A DNA stretch of 64,000 bases from Lottiidibacillus patelloidae (lineage in GTDB: Bacteria; Bacillota; Bacilli; Bacillales; SA5d-4), in assembly GCF_002262935.1 (NCBI RefSeq), contig NZ_NPIA01000002.1, positions 310,001 to 374,000 on the forward strand, given 5' to 3'. Shown here piece after piece: positions 8,258 to 18,230 of the stretch. Position 1 is the first letter of the stretch. Each line of letters begins with the position of its first letter. Made by a program: the position numbers and the translations under genes. A model generated the notes under the pieces. The model made no database searches and was not told the origin of the DNA. It saw nothing but the letters and a program-made list of their open reading frames with translations.

Positions 8258-9788
8258 CATTATCCCTCCTACTTCGCACAATTTGTCTTTTGAGCCATCT
8301 ATTATTGTCATTCTTTATAAAATCATCTCGGTAATGCGCACCGCGGCTTTCATTTCTTTCTAAAGCTGAAGTTGCAATCAACCAGCCTGTTGTCAGCATA
8401 TTAACCATTGTCATTTCCTTTAATGGTAAATCGAAAGCACTATCTTCGTTTATAGGGAGTAAAAAACGTTCAAACCATTGCTTTGCACCTCTGAGCCCAT
8501 TTTCATTGCGGACAATTCCTACATTTTCTGACATCACTTTTTGTAATTCTCGTTTATTTGGGAGTTGTAGCTTCGTTATTAATATAGAAGGCTGATTCGG
8601 TGTATTAACACGAAGCTTAGATTGACTTTTAATTGCACTAGCAGCAAGTTTTGCAAAAACTATTCCTTCTAAAAGGGAGTTGCTTGCAAGTCGATTCGCT
8701 CCATGCACTCCTGTACAAGCCACTTCACCGACTGCATAAAGCCTTGGAATGGACGTTTCTCCAAATTCATTTGTCTTTACTCCACCCATCATAAAATGCG
8801 CACCAGGAGCTACTGGAAGGCTTTCTCTTTCAATGTCAATGTTATTTTTAAGGCATTGAGCAGTAATCGTAGGAAATCTAGATTGAAAATCCGGAATTTT
8901 ACTTATGTCTAAAAATATTTCTTCTCCTTTTTTCATTGAGAAAAAAATTTCTCGTGCAACAACATCTCGTGGTGCTAAATCTTTTAAAGGGTGAACGCCT
9001 TCCATAAGTGCTTGCTTATTTTTATTAATTAATGTCGCCCCTTCACCTCGAACAGCTTCTGAAATGAGCCCATTCCCTTTGCCATCTTTAATAAGCATCG
9101 TTGGATGAAACTGCACAAACTCCATATCTGCTAATTGCGCACCAGCGCGATAGGCCATTGCAATGCCATCACCAGTTGCACTTTTTGCATTTGAAGTCAC
9201 TTCATAAAGTTGGCCAAGTCCACCAGTTGCTAAAACCGTTGTACTAGCGAAATAATAAGTCTTCTTTCCAAGCAAATCTTTTGTCCAAACTCCAACACAA
9301 ATTTCATTTTCCATTAATAGATCCATCGCCATTTCATTTTCGATGACGGATACATTTTCTTTTAGTTGTGCTCGTAACTTTTCCATAATTTCATGACCAG
9401 TTGCGTCTCCGCCAGCATGCAAAATACGCGAATGACTGTGGTTACCTTCTTTACATAAAGCAAGTTCTCCACTTTCATTTTCATCGAAAGGTACACCTAA
9501 TCTCTTAAGAAAGCGAATTGCATCTGGGCCGTTTTTTATTAATGTTTTTGTTAACTCTTCTTCATTATGAAAATCCCCTGCAGTTATAGTATCTATAAAA
9601 TGACTAGCAAAACTGTCCTGTTTAGTCGTTACTGCTGCAATGCCACCTTGCGCTAAATTCGAATTACACTCTGTTAAATTTCCTTTAGCTATGACAATAA
9701 CTTTTTTTTCTTTTGCTAACTGCAATGCAGTTACGAGACCAGCAATTCCAGCACCGATAACTATGACATCCGCAGTTTTCATTTCCAT
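8181..9788 (-). CDS. nadB: NadB, L-aspartate oxidase
   Basis: A FAD enzyme oxidising L-aspartate to iminoaspartate, the first step of NAD synthesis. The 535-residue product has the N-terminal Rossmann motif VIVIGAGIAGLVTALQLA, then NSNLAQGGIAAV, HSHSRILHAGGDATGHEI, MEFVQFHPT, EAVRGEGATL, LAPRDVVAREI and GVHGANRLASNSLLEG. ATG 9788 has GGGAGG 9 bases upstream. The C-terminal about 25 codons overlap nadC in another frame. The divergent nifS-niaR operon shares the promoter region, which contains a NiaR-type operator. Confidence 0.97.
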   Translation of the reverse strand: MEMKTADVIVIGAGIAGLVTALQLAKEKKVIVIAKGNLTECNSNLAQGGIAAVTTKQDSFASHFIDTITAGDFHNEEELTKTLIKNGPDAIRFLKRLGVPFDENESGELALCKEGNHSHSRILHAGGDATGHEIMEKLRAQLKENVSVIENEMAMDLLMENEICVGVWTKDLLGKKTYYFASTTVLATGGLGQLYEVTSNAKSATGDGIAMAYRAGAQLADMEFVQFHPTMLIKDGKGNGLISEAVRGEGATLINKNKQALMEGVHPLKDLAPRDVVAREIFFSMKKGEEIFLDISKIPDFQSRFPTITAQCLKNNIDIERESLPVAPGAHFMMGGVKTNEFGETSIPRLYAVGEVACTGVHGANRLASNSLLEGIVFAKLAASAIKSQSKLRVNTPNQPSILITKLQLPNKRELQKVMSENVGIVRNENGLRGAKQWFERFLLPINEDSAFDLPLKEMTMVNMLTTGWLIATSALERNESRGAHYRDDFIKNDNNRWLKRQIVRSRRDNDGQFLCEGKTKNIFSRRYKWQRFIK

Positions 9789-9819
9789 AGTGGTCTTCCT
9801 CCCGCTACCTATGTCTAAA

Positions 9820-9870
9820 CTACTGTCTTGACACCTATATTTACACAGATTTAAACTTATGACAAGAACT
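9820..9870. promoter_or_regulatory. Divergent nadB/nifS promoters with NiaR-type operator
   Basis: The palindrome TGTCTTGACA (9824-9833), flanked by AC/CC bases, fits the NiaR (YrxA) boxes of Bacillus NAD genes. It overlaps a plus-strand -35, TTGACA (9828-9833). On the minus strand, TTGTCA (9860-9865) is 17 bases from AAATAT (9837-9842). The two promoters face each other across the operator, so NiaR with nicotinate could shut both. The operator call rests on similarity and on the neighbouring niaR gene. Confidence 0.65.
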
Positions 9871-9884
9871 TATTTAAAAAGGTA

Positions 9885-11036
9885 GTGATTAACATTATTT
9901 ATTTAGATTACAGTGCGACTACGCCAGTTAGCGAGAAAGCATTAGAAATTTTCAATACTGTGAGTAAAGAATACTTTGGAAACCCACAAAGCCTACATGA
10001 TATTGGATCTAACGCGAATCGTTTACTAGAGGTTTGTCGCAAGGAGCTATCATCGATGATCCACGGTCATCCAAATGGGATTTATTTTACATCTGGTGGT
10101 ACAGAAAGTAATATTTTAGCGATTCGTTCTTTGCTAAAGGGAAGTAGCCCAGAGAAAAAGCATATCATTACAAGCAAAGTGGAGCATTCATCGATTTTGA
10201 ACACGATGGAAGCATTAGCAAACGAAGGCTATCATATTACGTATCTTCCTGTTAATTGTGATGGCGAGATTGAATTAGAAAGGTTAAAAAAGGAAATTAA
10301 ACCTACTACAGCACTTGTCTGTTTAACTCACGTCAACTCGGAGATTGGAACGATTCAACCTATAAAAGAAATTGGTGCATACTTAAAAATGGTCGATATT
10401 CCATTACACGTTGATGCTGTTCAATCTTTTGGAAAAGTAGATGTAAATGTTGCCGAGGCAAATGTAGCAAGTCTTGCTATTTCTAGTCATAAAATTTATG
10501 GTCCTAAAGGTGTTGGTGCATGTTATGTAAATCCGCAAATAGCATGGAAACCACTTTTACCAAACACGAATCATGAAGGAGGTTTTCGAGCAGGAACAGT
10601 AAATGTTCCTGGAATAGCGGCTTTTGTAACAGCAGCTGGTGAAGTCATCGAAGCGATGCCAGAAGAGGTTAAAAGATATGACTTGTTAAGAAAACTATTT
10701 ATTAAAACGGTAGCTGATGAAAATAAAGATATAAAAATAGAAGAACATCCATCAAAGCATAAACAATTACCAACCATTATTGGATTGCGTTTAAAAGGGA
10801 TTGAAGGGCAATATGTGATGCTTGAGTGTAACAGGCAAGGTATTGCTATCTCAACAGGATCTGCATGTCAAGTTGGCCTTAATACTCCTTCGAAAACAAT
10901 GTTGGCGCTTGGAAGGTCGAAAGAAGAAGCAAATGAGTTTATCCGCATTTCACTTGGCCGTGAAACAACAGAGGAACAGATAAAGAAAGTTGCAATCGTC
11001 TTGTCAGACATTTATGATGCTTATTATAAGAAATAA
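9885..11036 (+). CDS. nifS: NifS-type cysteine desulfurase for NadA
   Basis: A PLP-dependent desulfurase that, by analogy with B. subtilis, supplies sulfur for the NadA Fe-S cluster. The 383-residue product shows YLDYSATTPVSEKAL, YFTSGGTESNILAI, THVNSEIGTIQPI, HVDAVQSFGKVDV, the PLP lysine in SSHKIYGPKGVGACYV, and the active cysteine in STGSACQVGLNTPSKTML. GTG 9885 is annotated, but AAGGTAGTGAT looks like the ribosome binding site itself. The true start may be ATT at 9894, giving a familiar MIYLDY-type N-terminus. It is divergent from nadB and followed by niaR after 12 bases. Confidence 0.93.
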   Translation: MINIIYLDYSATTPVSEKALEIFNTVSKEYFGNPQSLHDIGSNANRLLEVCRKELSSMIHGHPNGIYFTSGGTESNILAIRSLLKGSSPEKKHIITSKVEHSSILNTMEALANEGYHITYLPVNCDGEIELERLKKEIKPTTALVCLTHVNSEIGTIQPIKEIGAYLKMVDIPLHVDAVQSFGKVDVNVAEANVASLAISSHKIYGPKGVGACYVNPQIAWKPLLPNTNHEGGFRAGTVNVPGIAAFVTAAGEVIEAMPEEVKRYDLLRKLFIKTVADENKDIKIEEHPSKHKQLPTIIGLRLKGIEGQYVMLECNRQGIAISTGSACQVGLNTPSKTMLALGRSKEEANEFIRISLGRETTEEQIKKVAIVLSDIYDAYYKK

Positions 11037-11048
11037 AGGAGTTTTACT

Positions 11049-11588
11049 ATGAAAGAAGCTGAGAAGAAGATTTTAGGGGAAAAACGACGGTCTATGTTAC
11101 TACAATGGTTAAAGGAAAGTGAACAACCTTTAACAGGTAGCGAATTATCTAATCGAACGAATGTTAGCCGGCAAGTAATTGTGCAGGACATTTCCTTATT
11201 AAAAGCACGTAACGAACCAATTATGGCAACTGCACAAGGCTATGTATACTTTCAACATACGAAAACTGATAAGCCTAATAAAGTAGTTGTTTCAAATCAC
11301 CCACCAGAAAAAACAGAAGAAGAATTAAATATCATCGTTGATTTTGGGGTTACTGTGAAAGATGTCACCATTGAACATCCGATTTATGGTGATTTAACCG
11401 CTTCGCTTATGTTAAAAAACCGCCATGATGTGGCAATGTTTATTGATAAATTTACATCGACAAATGCTTCTCTCTTATCTGAACTAACAGATGGCGTTCA
11501 CTTACATACGTTAGAAGCTGAGAAAATGGAGCAAATTGATCAAGCTTGCGCTGCACTTAAGCAAGCAGGTTTTATCCTTGAAACTTAA
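11049..11588 (+). CDS. niaR: NiaR, nicotinate-responsive NAD repressor
   Basis: Transcriptional repressor (YrxA/NiaR) of NAD synthesis and niacin uptake genes. The 179-residue product has an N-terminal winged HTH (LTGSELSNRTNVSRQVIVQDISLLKARN). A C-terminal 3H domain follows with its histidines visible in IEHPIYGDL, KNRHDVAMF and DGVHLHTLE; these form the metal/nicotinate pocket. It is co-transcribed with nifS and presumably autoregulated through the operator at 9824-9833. Confidence 0.95.
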   Translation: MKEAEKKILGEKRRSMLLQWLKESEQPLTGSELSNRTNVSRQVIVQDISLLKARNEPIMATAQGYVYFQHTKTDKPNKVVVSNHPPEKTEEELNIIVDFGVTVKDVTIEHPIYGDLTASLMLKNRHDVAMFIDKFTSTNASLLSELTDGVHLHTLEAEKMEQIDQACAALKQAGFILET

Positions 11589-11597
11589 ATGCTTAAC

Positions 11598-11638
11598 AAA
11601 AAAGCAAGGCATAGGAACTTCTCCTACCCTTGCTTTTC
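11598..11638. terminator. Bidirectional terminator between niaR and obgE
   Basis: AAAAAGCAAGG and CCTTGCTTTT arms flank an inner AGGA/TCCT stem, with A-run and T-run on the two sides. It serves the convergent niaR (+) and obgE (-) genes. Confidence 0.85.
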
Positions 11639-11639
11639 T

Positions 11640-12923
<1,284 letters not shown>

Positions 12924-13466
12924 TTATTTCACCTCGTTTAATCGAAGGGTAAATACTAACTCTTCTTCATGTATTGATATGTCTTTTATGCTCATGTTAC
13001 TTCCCAATTGATTATGTAACATTTTTTCAATGCTACTAGTATCATTAACTTTTCCAGAAAAATCAACAACTATCGATTGTTCTTCCTTATACAATTGGAA
13101 CGATAACATAATATGGTTTTCTACACCTTCACAAGCGACATCTTTCAAAGTAAGAAAGAATTGCGTAAACCACTTCGTTAACATTTCATCATATTTCGAT
13201 AATTGTACACCACTATTCGTAATTTCAAAGTCAACGACAAATGGATTTCCTTCCCAATTAACTGTTAGCAAGTAACTTGCAAGTTTATTTGCGTGTAAAT
13301 TGGATAAGTTCGATTCGTTTGATGTTCGTTGAACGATGTCTTCTATTATAGCATGTACTTTTTCAACATTATTTAACGCTAAATTACCTTTAATTAGTTG
13401 TAATTGATTAAGCCAATCATGACGACAGTGTCTTAATAGCTCTATTGTATCCCAATTTTTTTTCAT
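12924..13466 (-). CDS. spo0B: Spo0B sporulation phosphotransferase
   Basis: Spo0B passes phosphate from Spo0F to Spo0A in the sporulation phosphorelay. The 180-residue protein is diverged, but the four-helix dimerisation segment is clear: LLRHCRHDWLNQLQLIKGNL. His16 corresponds to the phosphorylated His30 of B. subtilis Spo0B. The N-terminus is 14 residues shorter than in B. subtilis. The rest is a degenerate histidine-kinase-like ATPase fold. Location directly before obgE supports the call. AGGAG lies 7 bases before ATG 13466. Confidence 0.93.
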   Translation of the reverse strand: MKKNWDTIELLRHCRHDWLNQLQLIKGNLALNNVEKVHAIIEDIVQRTSNESNLSNLHANKLASYLLTVNWEGNPFVVDFEITNSGVQLSKYDEMLTKWFTQFFLTLKDVACEGVENHIMLSFQLYKEEQSIVVDFSGKVNDTSSIEKMLHNQLGSNMSIKDISIHEEELVFTLRLNEVK

Positions 13467-13501
13467 AATCCTACTCCTAATCCACGTGTCTCTCTTAAGA
13501 A

Positions 13502-13510
13502 ATTATACCA
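13502..13510 (-). promoter_or_regulatory. Candidate extended -10 promoter of spo0B-obgE
   Basis: The minus strand reads TGGTATAAT, a full extended -10 (TGnTATAAT), about 40 bases before the spo0B ATG. No good -35 is seen at the expected distance. Confidence 0.5.
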
Positions 13511-13603
13511 AAGATGATAAAAGTTCGCAGGGGTATGATGGATAATTATTTTGAAGTAAGTTTTCAGTTGAAGGGTTTGAAGAATAACAATTTTTTATGC
13601 AAG

Positions 13604-13633
13604 AAAAAAACTCTAGCCATAACGGCTAGAGTT
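13604..13633 (-). terminator. Terminator of rplU-prp-rpmA
   Basis: A perfect AACTCTAGCC / GGCTAGAGTT stem with a 4-5 base loop. On the minus strand six or more T residues follow. It ends the ribosomal protein operon before spo0B. Confidence 0.9.
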
Positions 13634-13645
13634 ATAGATTGTCAT

Positions 13646-13936
<291 letters not shown>

Positions 13937-13948
13937 TCAGTCCACCTC

Positions 13949-14278
13949 CTATTTATCAATAATTTTTAAGTACTGCTTTCCTTCACTCTCGATTGCCCTT
14001 AAAGCAACGAGCATTGCTTCTAAAAGCAGTTGCATATCATCATATGTTTTTCCGCTAATTTGCTTCGGGACACTGCAATGTAAGTAACCACCATCTTCAT
14101 TCATCGTTGCTTCTAATTCGACACCACAAAGGGTATCGATGGCATTTTCCATGCCGAAAACAACAGAAGAAACGGCTGCACATACGAGATCATGACCGTG
14201 AGGACCTGACTCTGCATGACCACTTAACTCAAAAGCGCGAATTTTATGATTTTCACGTGTAATGTTAACGGTAATCAT
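13949..14278 (-). CDS. prp: Prp (YsxB), ribosomal-processing cysteine protease
   Basis: This protease cleaves the N-terminal extension of L27, an essential maturation step in Firmicutes. The 109-residue product carries the family core SGHAESGPHGHDLVCAAVS. His21 and Cys33 correspond to the known catalytic His/Cys pair. Sandwiched between rplU and rpmA as is standard. The L27 encoded here carries the matching cleavage motif. Confidence 0.95.
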   Translation of the reverse strand: MITVNITRENHKIRAFELSGHAESGPHGHDLVCAAVSSVVFGMENAIDTLCGVELEATMNEDGGYLHCSVPKQISGKTYDDMQLLLEAMLVALRAIESEGKQYLKIIDK

Positions 14279-14292
14279 AAGTTAACAACGCC

Positions 14293-14601
14293 TTACGCGT
14301 TAATTTTTTCAATGATTACTTTTGTGTATGGCTGTCTGTGACCTTGCTTACGACGGTATTTCTTCTTCGCCTTAAACTTGAAAACGATCACTTTCTTAGC
14401 GCGGCCTTGCTTTTCAACTTTAGCAGTTACAGTTGCTCCGTCAACAGTTGGGCTACCAACTTTAACGTCTTCACCACCAACCATTAATACACGGTCGAAA
14501 GTTACTGTTTCACCTGCTTCAGCGTCTAACTTTTCAATGTAGATAGCTTGACCTTCTTCTACCTTTACTTGTTTACCACCAGTTTCGATAATTGCGTACA
14601 T
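14293..14601 (-). CDS. rplU: Ribosomal protein L21
   Basis: The 102-residue L21 has [31 protein letters not shown] and the C-terminal RNA-binding stretch [20 protein letters not shown]. It is the first gene of the rplU-prp-rpmA operon, preceded by an L21 leader RNA and a strong promoter. Confidence 0.98.
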   Translation of the reverse strand: MYAIIETGGKQVKVEEGQAIYIEKLDAEAGETVTFDRVLMVGGEDVKVGSPTVDGATVTAKVEKQGRAKKVIVFKFKAKKKYRRKQGHRQPYTKVIIEKINA

Positions 14602-14707
14602 AATTGCACCTCCTCATTGTCTCAGACTCGCCAAAAATCAGGCAGCGTTAACGCGTTTAAAAACCTGCTTTGTGCGGTTGGAGCACTTTTGGTGCCCAAG
14701 TCTAACG
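14602..14707 (-). promoter_or_regulatory. L21 leader (ribosomal protein autoregulatory RNA)
   Basis: The 5' UTR of rplU is about 105 bases and shows the L21-leader landmarks of Bacillales: GACTTGGGCACC / GGTGCCC-type hairpin (GGGCACCAAAAGTGCTCC), a central stem around ACGCGTTAACG, and GAGTCTGAGACAATGAGG just before the ribosome binding site. These leaders are thought to allow feedback by the operon's own product. Confidence 0.8.
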
Positions 14708-14712
14708 AAAAA

Positions 14713-14741
14713 ATAATATCATAGTGCATGATTTTTGTCAA
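14713..14741 (-). promoter_or_regulatory. Sigma-A promoter of rplU operon
   Basis: TTGACA (14736-14741) and TATTAT (14713-14718) are separated by exactly 17 bases on the minus strand. The -35 lies inside the 3' end of rng. Transcription would start near 14706, at the beginning of the L21 leader. Confidence 0.85.
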
Positions 14742-16218
14742 TTCGTGTTTGAATTTCTTTTCCTGTTCCAAGTTGCTTTATTTCATAGGTTTTTTGGTCA
14801 CTTTGCTCACGTATAGTAACAAATAATTCGAATGGAAGTTTCTTTTGTAACTCTTCATATAAAACGCGAAAATCATATTTCATCAAGTGCAACATTTCAC
14901 TAGAAACAGTTAACCAAAGTGCCTCATCATCTTGATAACGATATTGTAAAAGCTCTCTTTCCATTTGATAAAATGCAGAAGGAACTGTTTCTGTACGACC
15001 AATACCAGCACAAGTAGGGCATGTTGCTGTGAGCGTCTCTAATAAGCTTTGACGAATTTTTTTCCTTGTTAATTCAAGTATTCCGACAGATGTAAAATGG
15101 AACACTTGTGTTTTCGTTCGATCATTCTTTAATTGTTCTACCATCACATCTCTTACTTGTTGCTGTGATTCCATGTTTTTCATATTAATAAAATCAATTA
15201 AGATAATGCCGCTACTATTTCGTAGTCTTATTTGCCTGGCAATTTCTTTGGCTGCCTCTATATTCGTTTTTAACACCGTATCTTGAAAGTTTCCTTTACC
15301 GGTGAATTTACCAGTATTTACATCAATTACAGTACAAGCTTCTGTTTTTTCAAACGTAATAAATCCACCGCTTTTTAACCAAACGATTTTCTTTAAAGCT
15401 TTATCAATTTCTTGCTCAATCCTATATGTAGAAAAAATGTCTTCCTTTTCGTAATGCATTTTTATTTTACTAGGGAGTTCGCTATCGTGAAGGAAACGTA
15501 TTAACCTATCCCGTTCATTTTCATCATCGATTATTATTTCTGAAATATCATCTTCTGGGATGCTACGTAACAATTGCTTAAACAGCGACATTTCTTCATG
15601 AATTTTTAGTGGACCTTTTTTTCCCTTTGCCTGTTGAACAATCTCATTCCAACTAGTTCGCAAATACGTAAATTCTTTTTTTATTTCATCTTCTGCCGCC
15701 TCTTCACATGCCGTTCGCAATATAAGACCTTCATCATTGCTACATAATTGTTCACCGAAAGAACGCCACTTTTCGCGCGTTTCTTCATCCTTCATTCTTT
15801 TGGAAACAGCTACATACTTTCCTTGTGGTAAGTAAACGATATATTTTCCAGAGAGCTCAATCACTTCCGATAATTTAGGACCTTTCGAACCAGTCGCTTC
15901 TTTTGCTACTTGAACTAATAAACTTTGCCCTTGCGTTATCGCTTGAGATATCGTTACTCCTTTAAGCTTTTCATTCGGGTGCTGTTGTGTCGCAAGCAAC
16001 GTGTCTTCACGCCCTAAATAACCATTTTTCTCATGGCCAAGTTCAATAAATGCCGCTTGAATTCCCGGAATCACTTTTTCAACTTTTCCTAAAAATATAT
16101 CTCCCGCTTTTGCTTCATTCGAAGGTTGGTCAATTAATAATTCAACAACGAGATCTTCTTCTAAAATTGCAGCTCTTTTTTCAGACCCTCTTGCATTGAT
16201 GATAATCTTTTTTTGCAA
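14719..16218 (-). CDS. rng: RNase E/G family endoribonuclease
   Basis: A single-strand-specific endoribonuclease of the RNase G type. The 499-residue product has an S1-like domain at about 35-125 (GDIFLGKVEKVIPGIQAAFIELG). The catalytic DNase I-like region has metal-binding aspartates in CTVIDVNTGKFTG and GIILIDFINM, and the Zn-link cysteines are in CPTCAGIGRT. B. subtilis lacks this family, so the gene marks a difference from that model. The start is TTG 16218 with GAGG 8 bases upstream. It lies between spoIVFB and rplU. Confidence 0.95.
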   Translation of the reverse strand: MQKKIIINARGSEKRAAILEEDLVVELLIDQPSNEAKAGDIFLGKVEKVIPGIQAAFIELGHEKNGYLGREDTLLATQQHPNEKLKGVTISQAITQGQSLLVQVAKEATGSKGPKLSEVIELSGKYIVYLPQGKYVAVSKRMKDEETREKWRSFGEQLCSNDEGLILRTACEEAAEDEIKKEFTYLRTSWNEIVQQAKGKKGPLKIHEEMSLFKQLLRSIPEDDISEIIIDDENERDRLIRFLHDSELPSKIKMHYEKEDIFSTYRIEQEIDKALKKIVWLKSGGFITFEKTEACTVIDVNTGKFTGKGNFQDTVLKTNIEAAKEIARQIRLRNSSGIILIDFINMKNMESQQQVRDVMVEQLKNDRTKTQVFHFTSVGILELTRKKIRQSLLETLTATCPTCAGIGRTETVPSAFYQMERELLQYRYQDDEALWLTVSSEMLHLMKYDFRVLYEELQKKLPFELFVTIREQSDQKTYEIKQLGTGKEIQTRIDKNHAL

Positions 16219-16253
16219 TGAAATAACCTCACTTTTTACTCACTACTGCTATT

Positions 16254-17102
16254 TTACATAAAAAGATCATCGATTGTACAATTTGACCGTTTATCAGAAA
16301 AGTGTGCTTTTAAAAGCTCCCGTTCATCGGTTTTTTTGCCATTATTAACGATAAAAATATGAAATACGTCACGGTAAAACCACGAAAATGTCGCTGATAC
16401 TTTCGCACTTTTTTTGACTGCAAAGGCTTTTGTTTTTGGGAAAATTCGCTCTTTATCATAATACCTTTCCATTAAAAATCGGATAAGTGTATAGTTTCGC
16501 TGTCTATAGGCGAATACATTGGTAAAACAAAGAAAACTAATAATTAACCAAACATTTAGTTGTAATGGATAGGAAATGATTGTCCAAGTTGCAAAGGCTA
16601 ATAAGCAAAATGCTGAACTAATCAAGGCAATGGATAGTGCCTTTTTAAATGGATATAAATAGGATGTGAAAATTAAAATAAGCTTCCCACCATCTAATGG
16701 CCATATAGGGAGTAAATTAAAGATTAAAATAACAGTATTATGAAAGAGAAATAATTCATAAGTTACTTGCGAAACAACCCCTAATTTATACAACAAAAAA
16801 GAGAAACCTATCATCCAAACGTGCTGCAAAGGACCAGCTAGTATAATAATAAGTTCCTCTTTTAACGGTTTATTTCCATGTTCATCAAGTTCAGCTACTC
16901 CTCCGAATGGGAGTAGCATTATTTTCGTCACTTTCCATTTAAAAAAACGGGCCGCTATGTAGTGACCCATTTCATGTATCATTACTATCATAAAAATCAT
17001 AATAACTACTTTAAAGTAACCAGTCATAATTCCAAGTCCAGCAATTACCCAAAATAAAGGATGTACTTTTACTATTTTCAAGAGATTTATGATACTATTC
17101 AA
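16254..17102 (-). CDS. spoIVFB: SpoIVFB, intramembrane metalloprotease for pro-sigma-K
   Basis: A site-2-type protease in the mother-cell membrane around the forespore that cleaves pro-sigma-K. The 282-residue product has multiple membrane helices, the zinc motif HEMGH at 43-47, the distal ligand motif PIWPLDGGKL, and a C-terminal CBS-like cytoplasmic part. The start is TTG 17102 with AGGTGA upstream, overlapping the spoIVFA stop by 8 bases. SpoIVFA and BofA hold it inactive until forespore SpoIVB signals. Confidence 0.95.
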   Translation of the reverse strand: MNSIINLLKIVKVHPLFWVIAGLGIMTGYFKVVIMIFMIVMIHEMGHYIAARFFKWKVTKIMLLPFGGVAELDEHGNKPLKEELIIILAGPLQHVWMIGFSFLLYKLGVVSQVTYELFLFHNTVILIFNLLPIWPLDGGKLILIFTSYLYPFKKALSIALISSAFCLLAFATWTIISYPLQLNVWLIISFLCFTNVFAYRQRNYTLIRFLMERYYDKERIFPKTKAFAVKKSAKVSATFSWFYRDVFHIFIVNNGKKTDERELLKAHFSDKRSNCTIDDLFM

Positions 17103-17853
17103 ATTTTATCACCTGAATAGGATCGATAAACGTATCCTCCTGTTTTATTGCAAAGTAAAATTCACCAGTCGCTTGTGAATCATTTTCTCGTTTTGAGGCA
17201 ATCCCGACAACTGTTCCCGTTTTTACGTAATCATAATAATTTACCTCAATACTTTCTAACATTCCGTACCATGTTTGACCACCACCTGGATGATCGATTA
17301 TAACTGTTTTTCCAATATCATCTCGATTACCTACGAAGATTACCATACCATCTTTAACTACTTTCACCTCTGACTTTTCACCAGTTTCAATCATAAGACC
17401 CCTACCGTCCGTTTTAAAAGGCGTTAACACATGTCCTGAAGCAGGAATGGCATAACCCATGCCTTTTGCGTCAGTCACTGATTTTTCATCATATAAGGCA
17501 TCTTCAGATGACGGTAGTAATGCTAAAGGCTTTCCAAATTTATCTTCATACCACTTAGCTACAGTTGCAAATTGAAAGTCTTTTTCAAAAACACCTGTTA
17601 CAAACTGGCGCGTTTCCATAAATTGTGGCGATTGGTTTTTAAATAGAATTCCAACCATTAAAAAGAGAATAGCCGCAGCAAAAATTTTCATGATAAACAC
17701 ATCTTTATTAAATAACGGGTGAATGCCATCGTTTTGTGGAATCCGATTATTATTGATAGGCTTACTAGAATGTTCATTTCTAGCAATTTTTTGGAGCTTC
17801 AAACGTTTTCTCTCGGCTAATCGTCTCTTAATTTCATTCGCTCTTCTATTCAT
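17095..17853 (-). CDS. spoIVFA: SpoIVFA, regulator of SpoIVFB
   Basis: A 252-residue membrane protein that anchors and inhibits SpoIVFB until cleaved by SpoIVB. It has a basic cytoplasmic N-terminus (about 1-52), one membrane segment at about 53-71 (IMKIFAAAILFLMVGILF), and a C-terminal degenerate M23/LytM-like domain (GRGLMIETGEKSEVKVVKDG, IIDHPGGGQTWYGMLE). The zinc-ligand histidines of active M23 peptidases are mostly absent, as usual for SpoIVFA. A sigma-E-type promoter lies upstream. Confidence 0.93.
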   Translation of the reverse strand: MNRRANEIKRRLAERKRLKLQKIARNEHSSKPINNNRIPQNDGIHPLFNKDVFIMKIFAAAILFLMVGILFKNQSPQFMETRQFVTGVFEKDFQFATVAKWYEDKFGKPLALLPSSEDALYDEKSVTDAKGMGYAIPASGHVLTPFKTDGRGLMIETGEKSEVKVVKDGMVIFVGNRDDIGKTVIIDHPGGGQTWYGMLESIEVNYYDYVKTGTVVGIASKRENDSQATGEFYFAIKQEDTFIDPIQVIKFE

Positions 17854-17888
17854 AACTACCCTTCCTTTTCAAACTACCATTTTGATAA

Positions 17889-17917
17889 ACTATATGACTT
17901 GTCCGCTGTAGATATGA
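17889..17917 (-). promoter_or_regulatory. Sigma-E promoter of spoIVFAB
   Basis: The minus strand has TCATATC (17911-17917), a 14-base spacer and CATATAGT (17889-17896), fitting the sigma-E consensus (TCATATT-N14-CATACAnT). This agrees with known sigma-E control of spoIVF. The repeat cluster starts only 7 bases upstream. Confidence 0.7.
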
Positions 17918-17923
17918 CAAAAA

Positions 17924-18076
17924 GAAAAGCTGAGACGACTGTTCAGCGACGTATGAACTGGAATACTTCGAGTGAGATAAAGGAAACACGGTGAGCTAGG
18001 CGAGGCGATGTTGACTTATCGCAAATGAGAAGTATGAAGTTAACTAGTCGCTAGGAGTCGAAGCTAGACAGTTAAA
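17924..18076 (+). repeat. 153-bp intergenic repeat, type 1 (copy A1)
   Basis: It starts GAAAAGC and shares blocks with A2, B1 and B2: AGCGACGTA, GAGATAAAGGAAACAC, GATGTTGACTTATCG, GAAGTTAACTAG, and an AGCTAGACA/AGCTGGATC end. No open reading frame of note. First of three units between spoIVFA and minD. Confidence 0.85.
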
Positions 18077-18230
18077 GAAAAGCGAGGCGAACGCTTAGCG
18101 ACGTAAAACCTTATAACTCTTTGAACTAAGATAAAGGAAACACAACGAGTGGAACGAGATGATGTTGACTTATCGAAAGTGAGAAGTCTATAGGTTTCTA
18201 GTCGTTGTGAGCCGCAGCTGGATCAATAAA
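18077..18230 (+). repeat. 154-bp intergenic repeat, type 1 (copy A2)
   Basis: Tandem with A1. It has GAAAAGCGAGGCGAACG, TTAGCGACGTAAAA, AGATAAAGGAAACAC and GATGTTGACTTATCG, and ends GCAGCTGGATCAATAAA. Confidence 0.85.
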
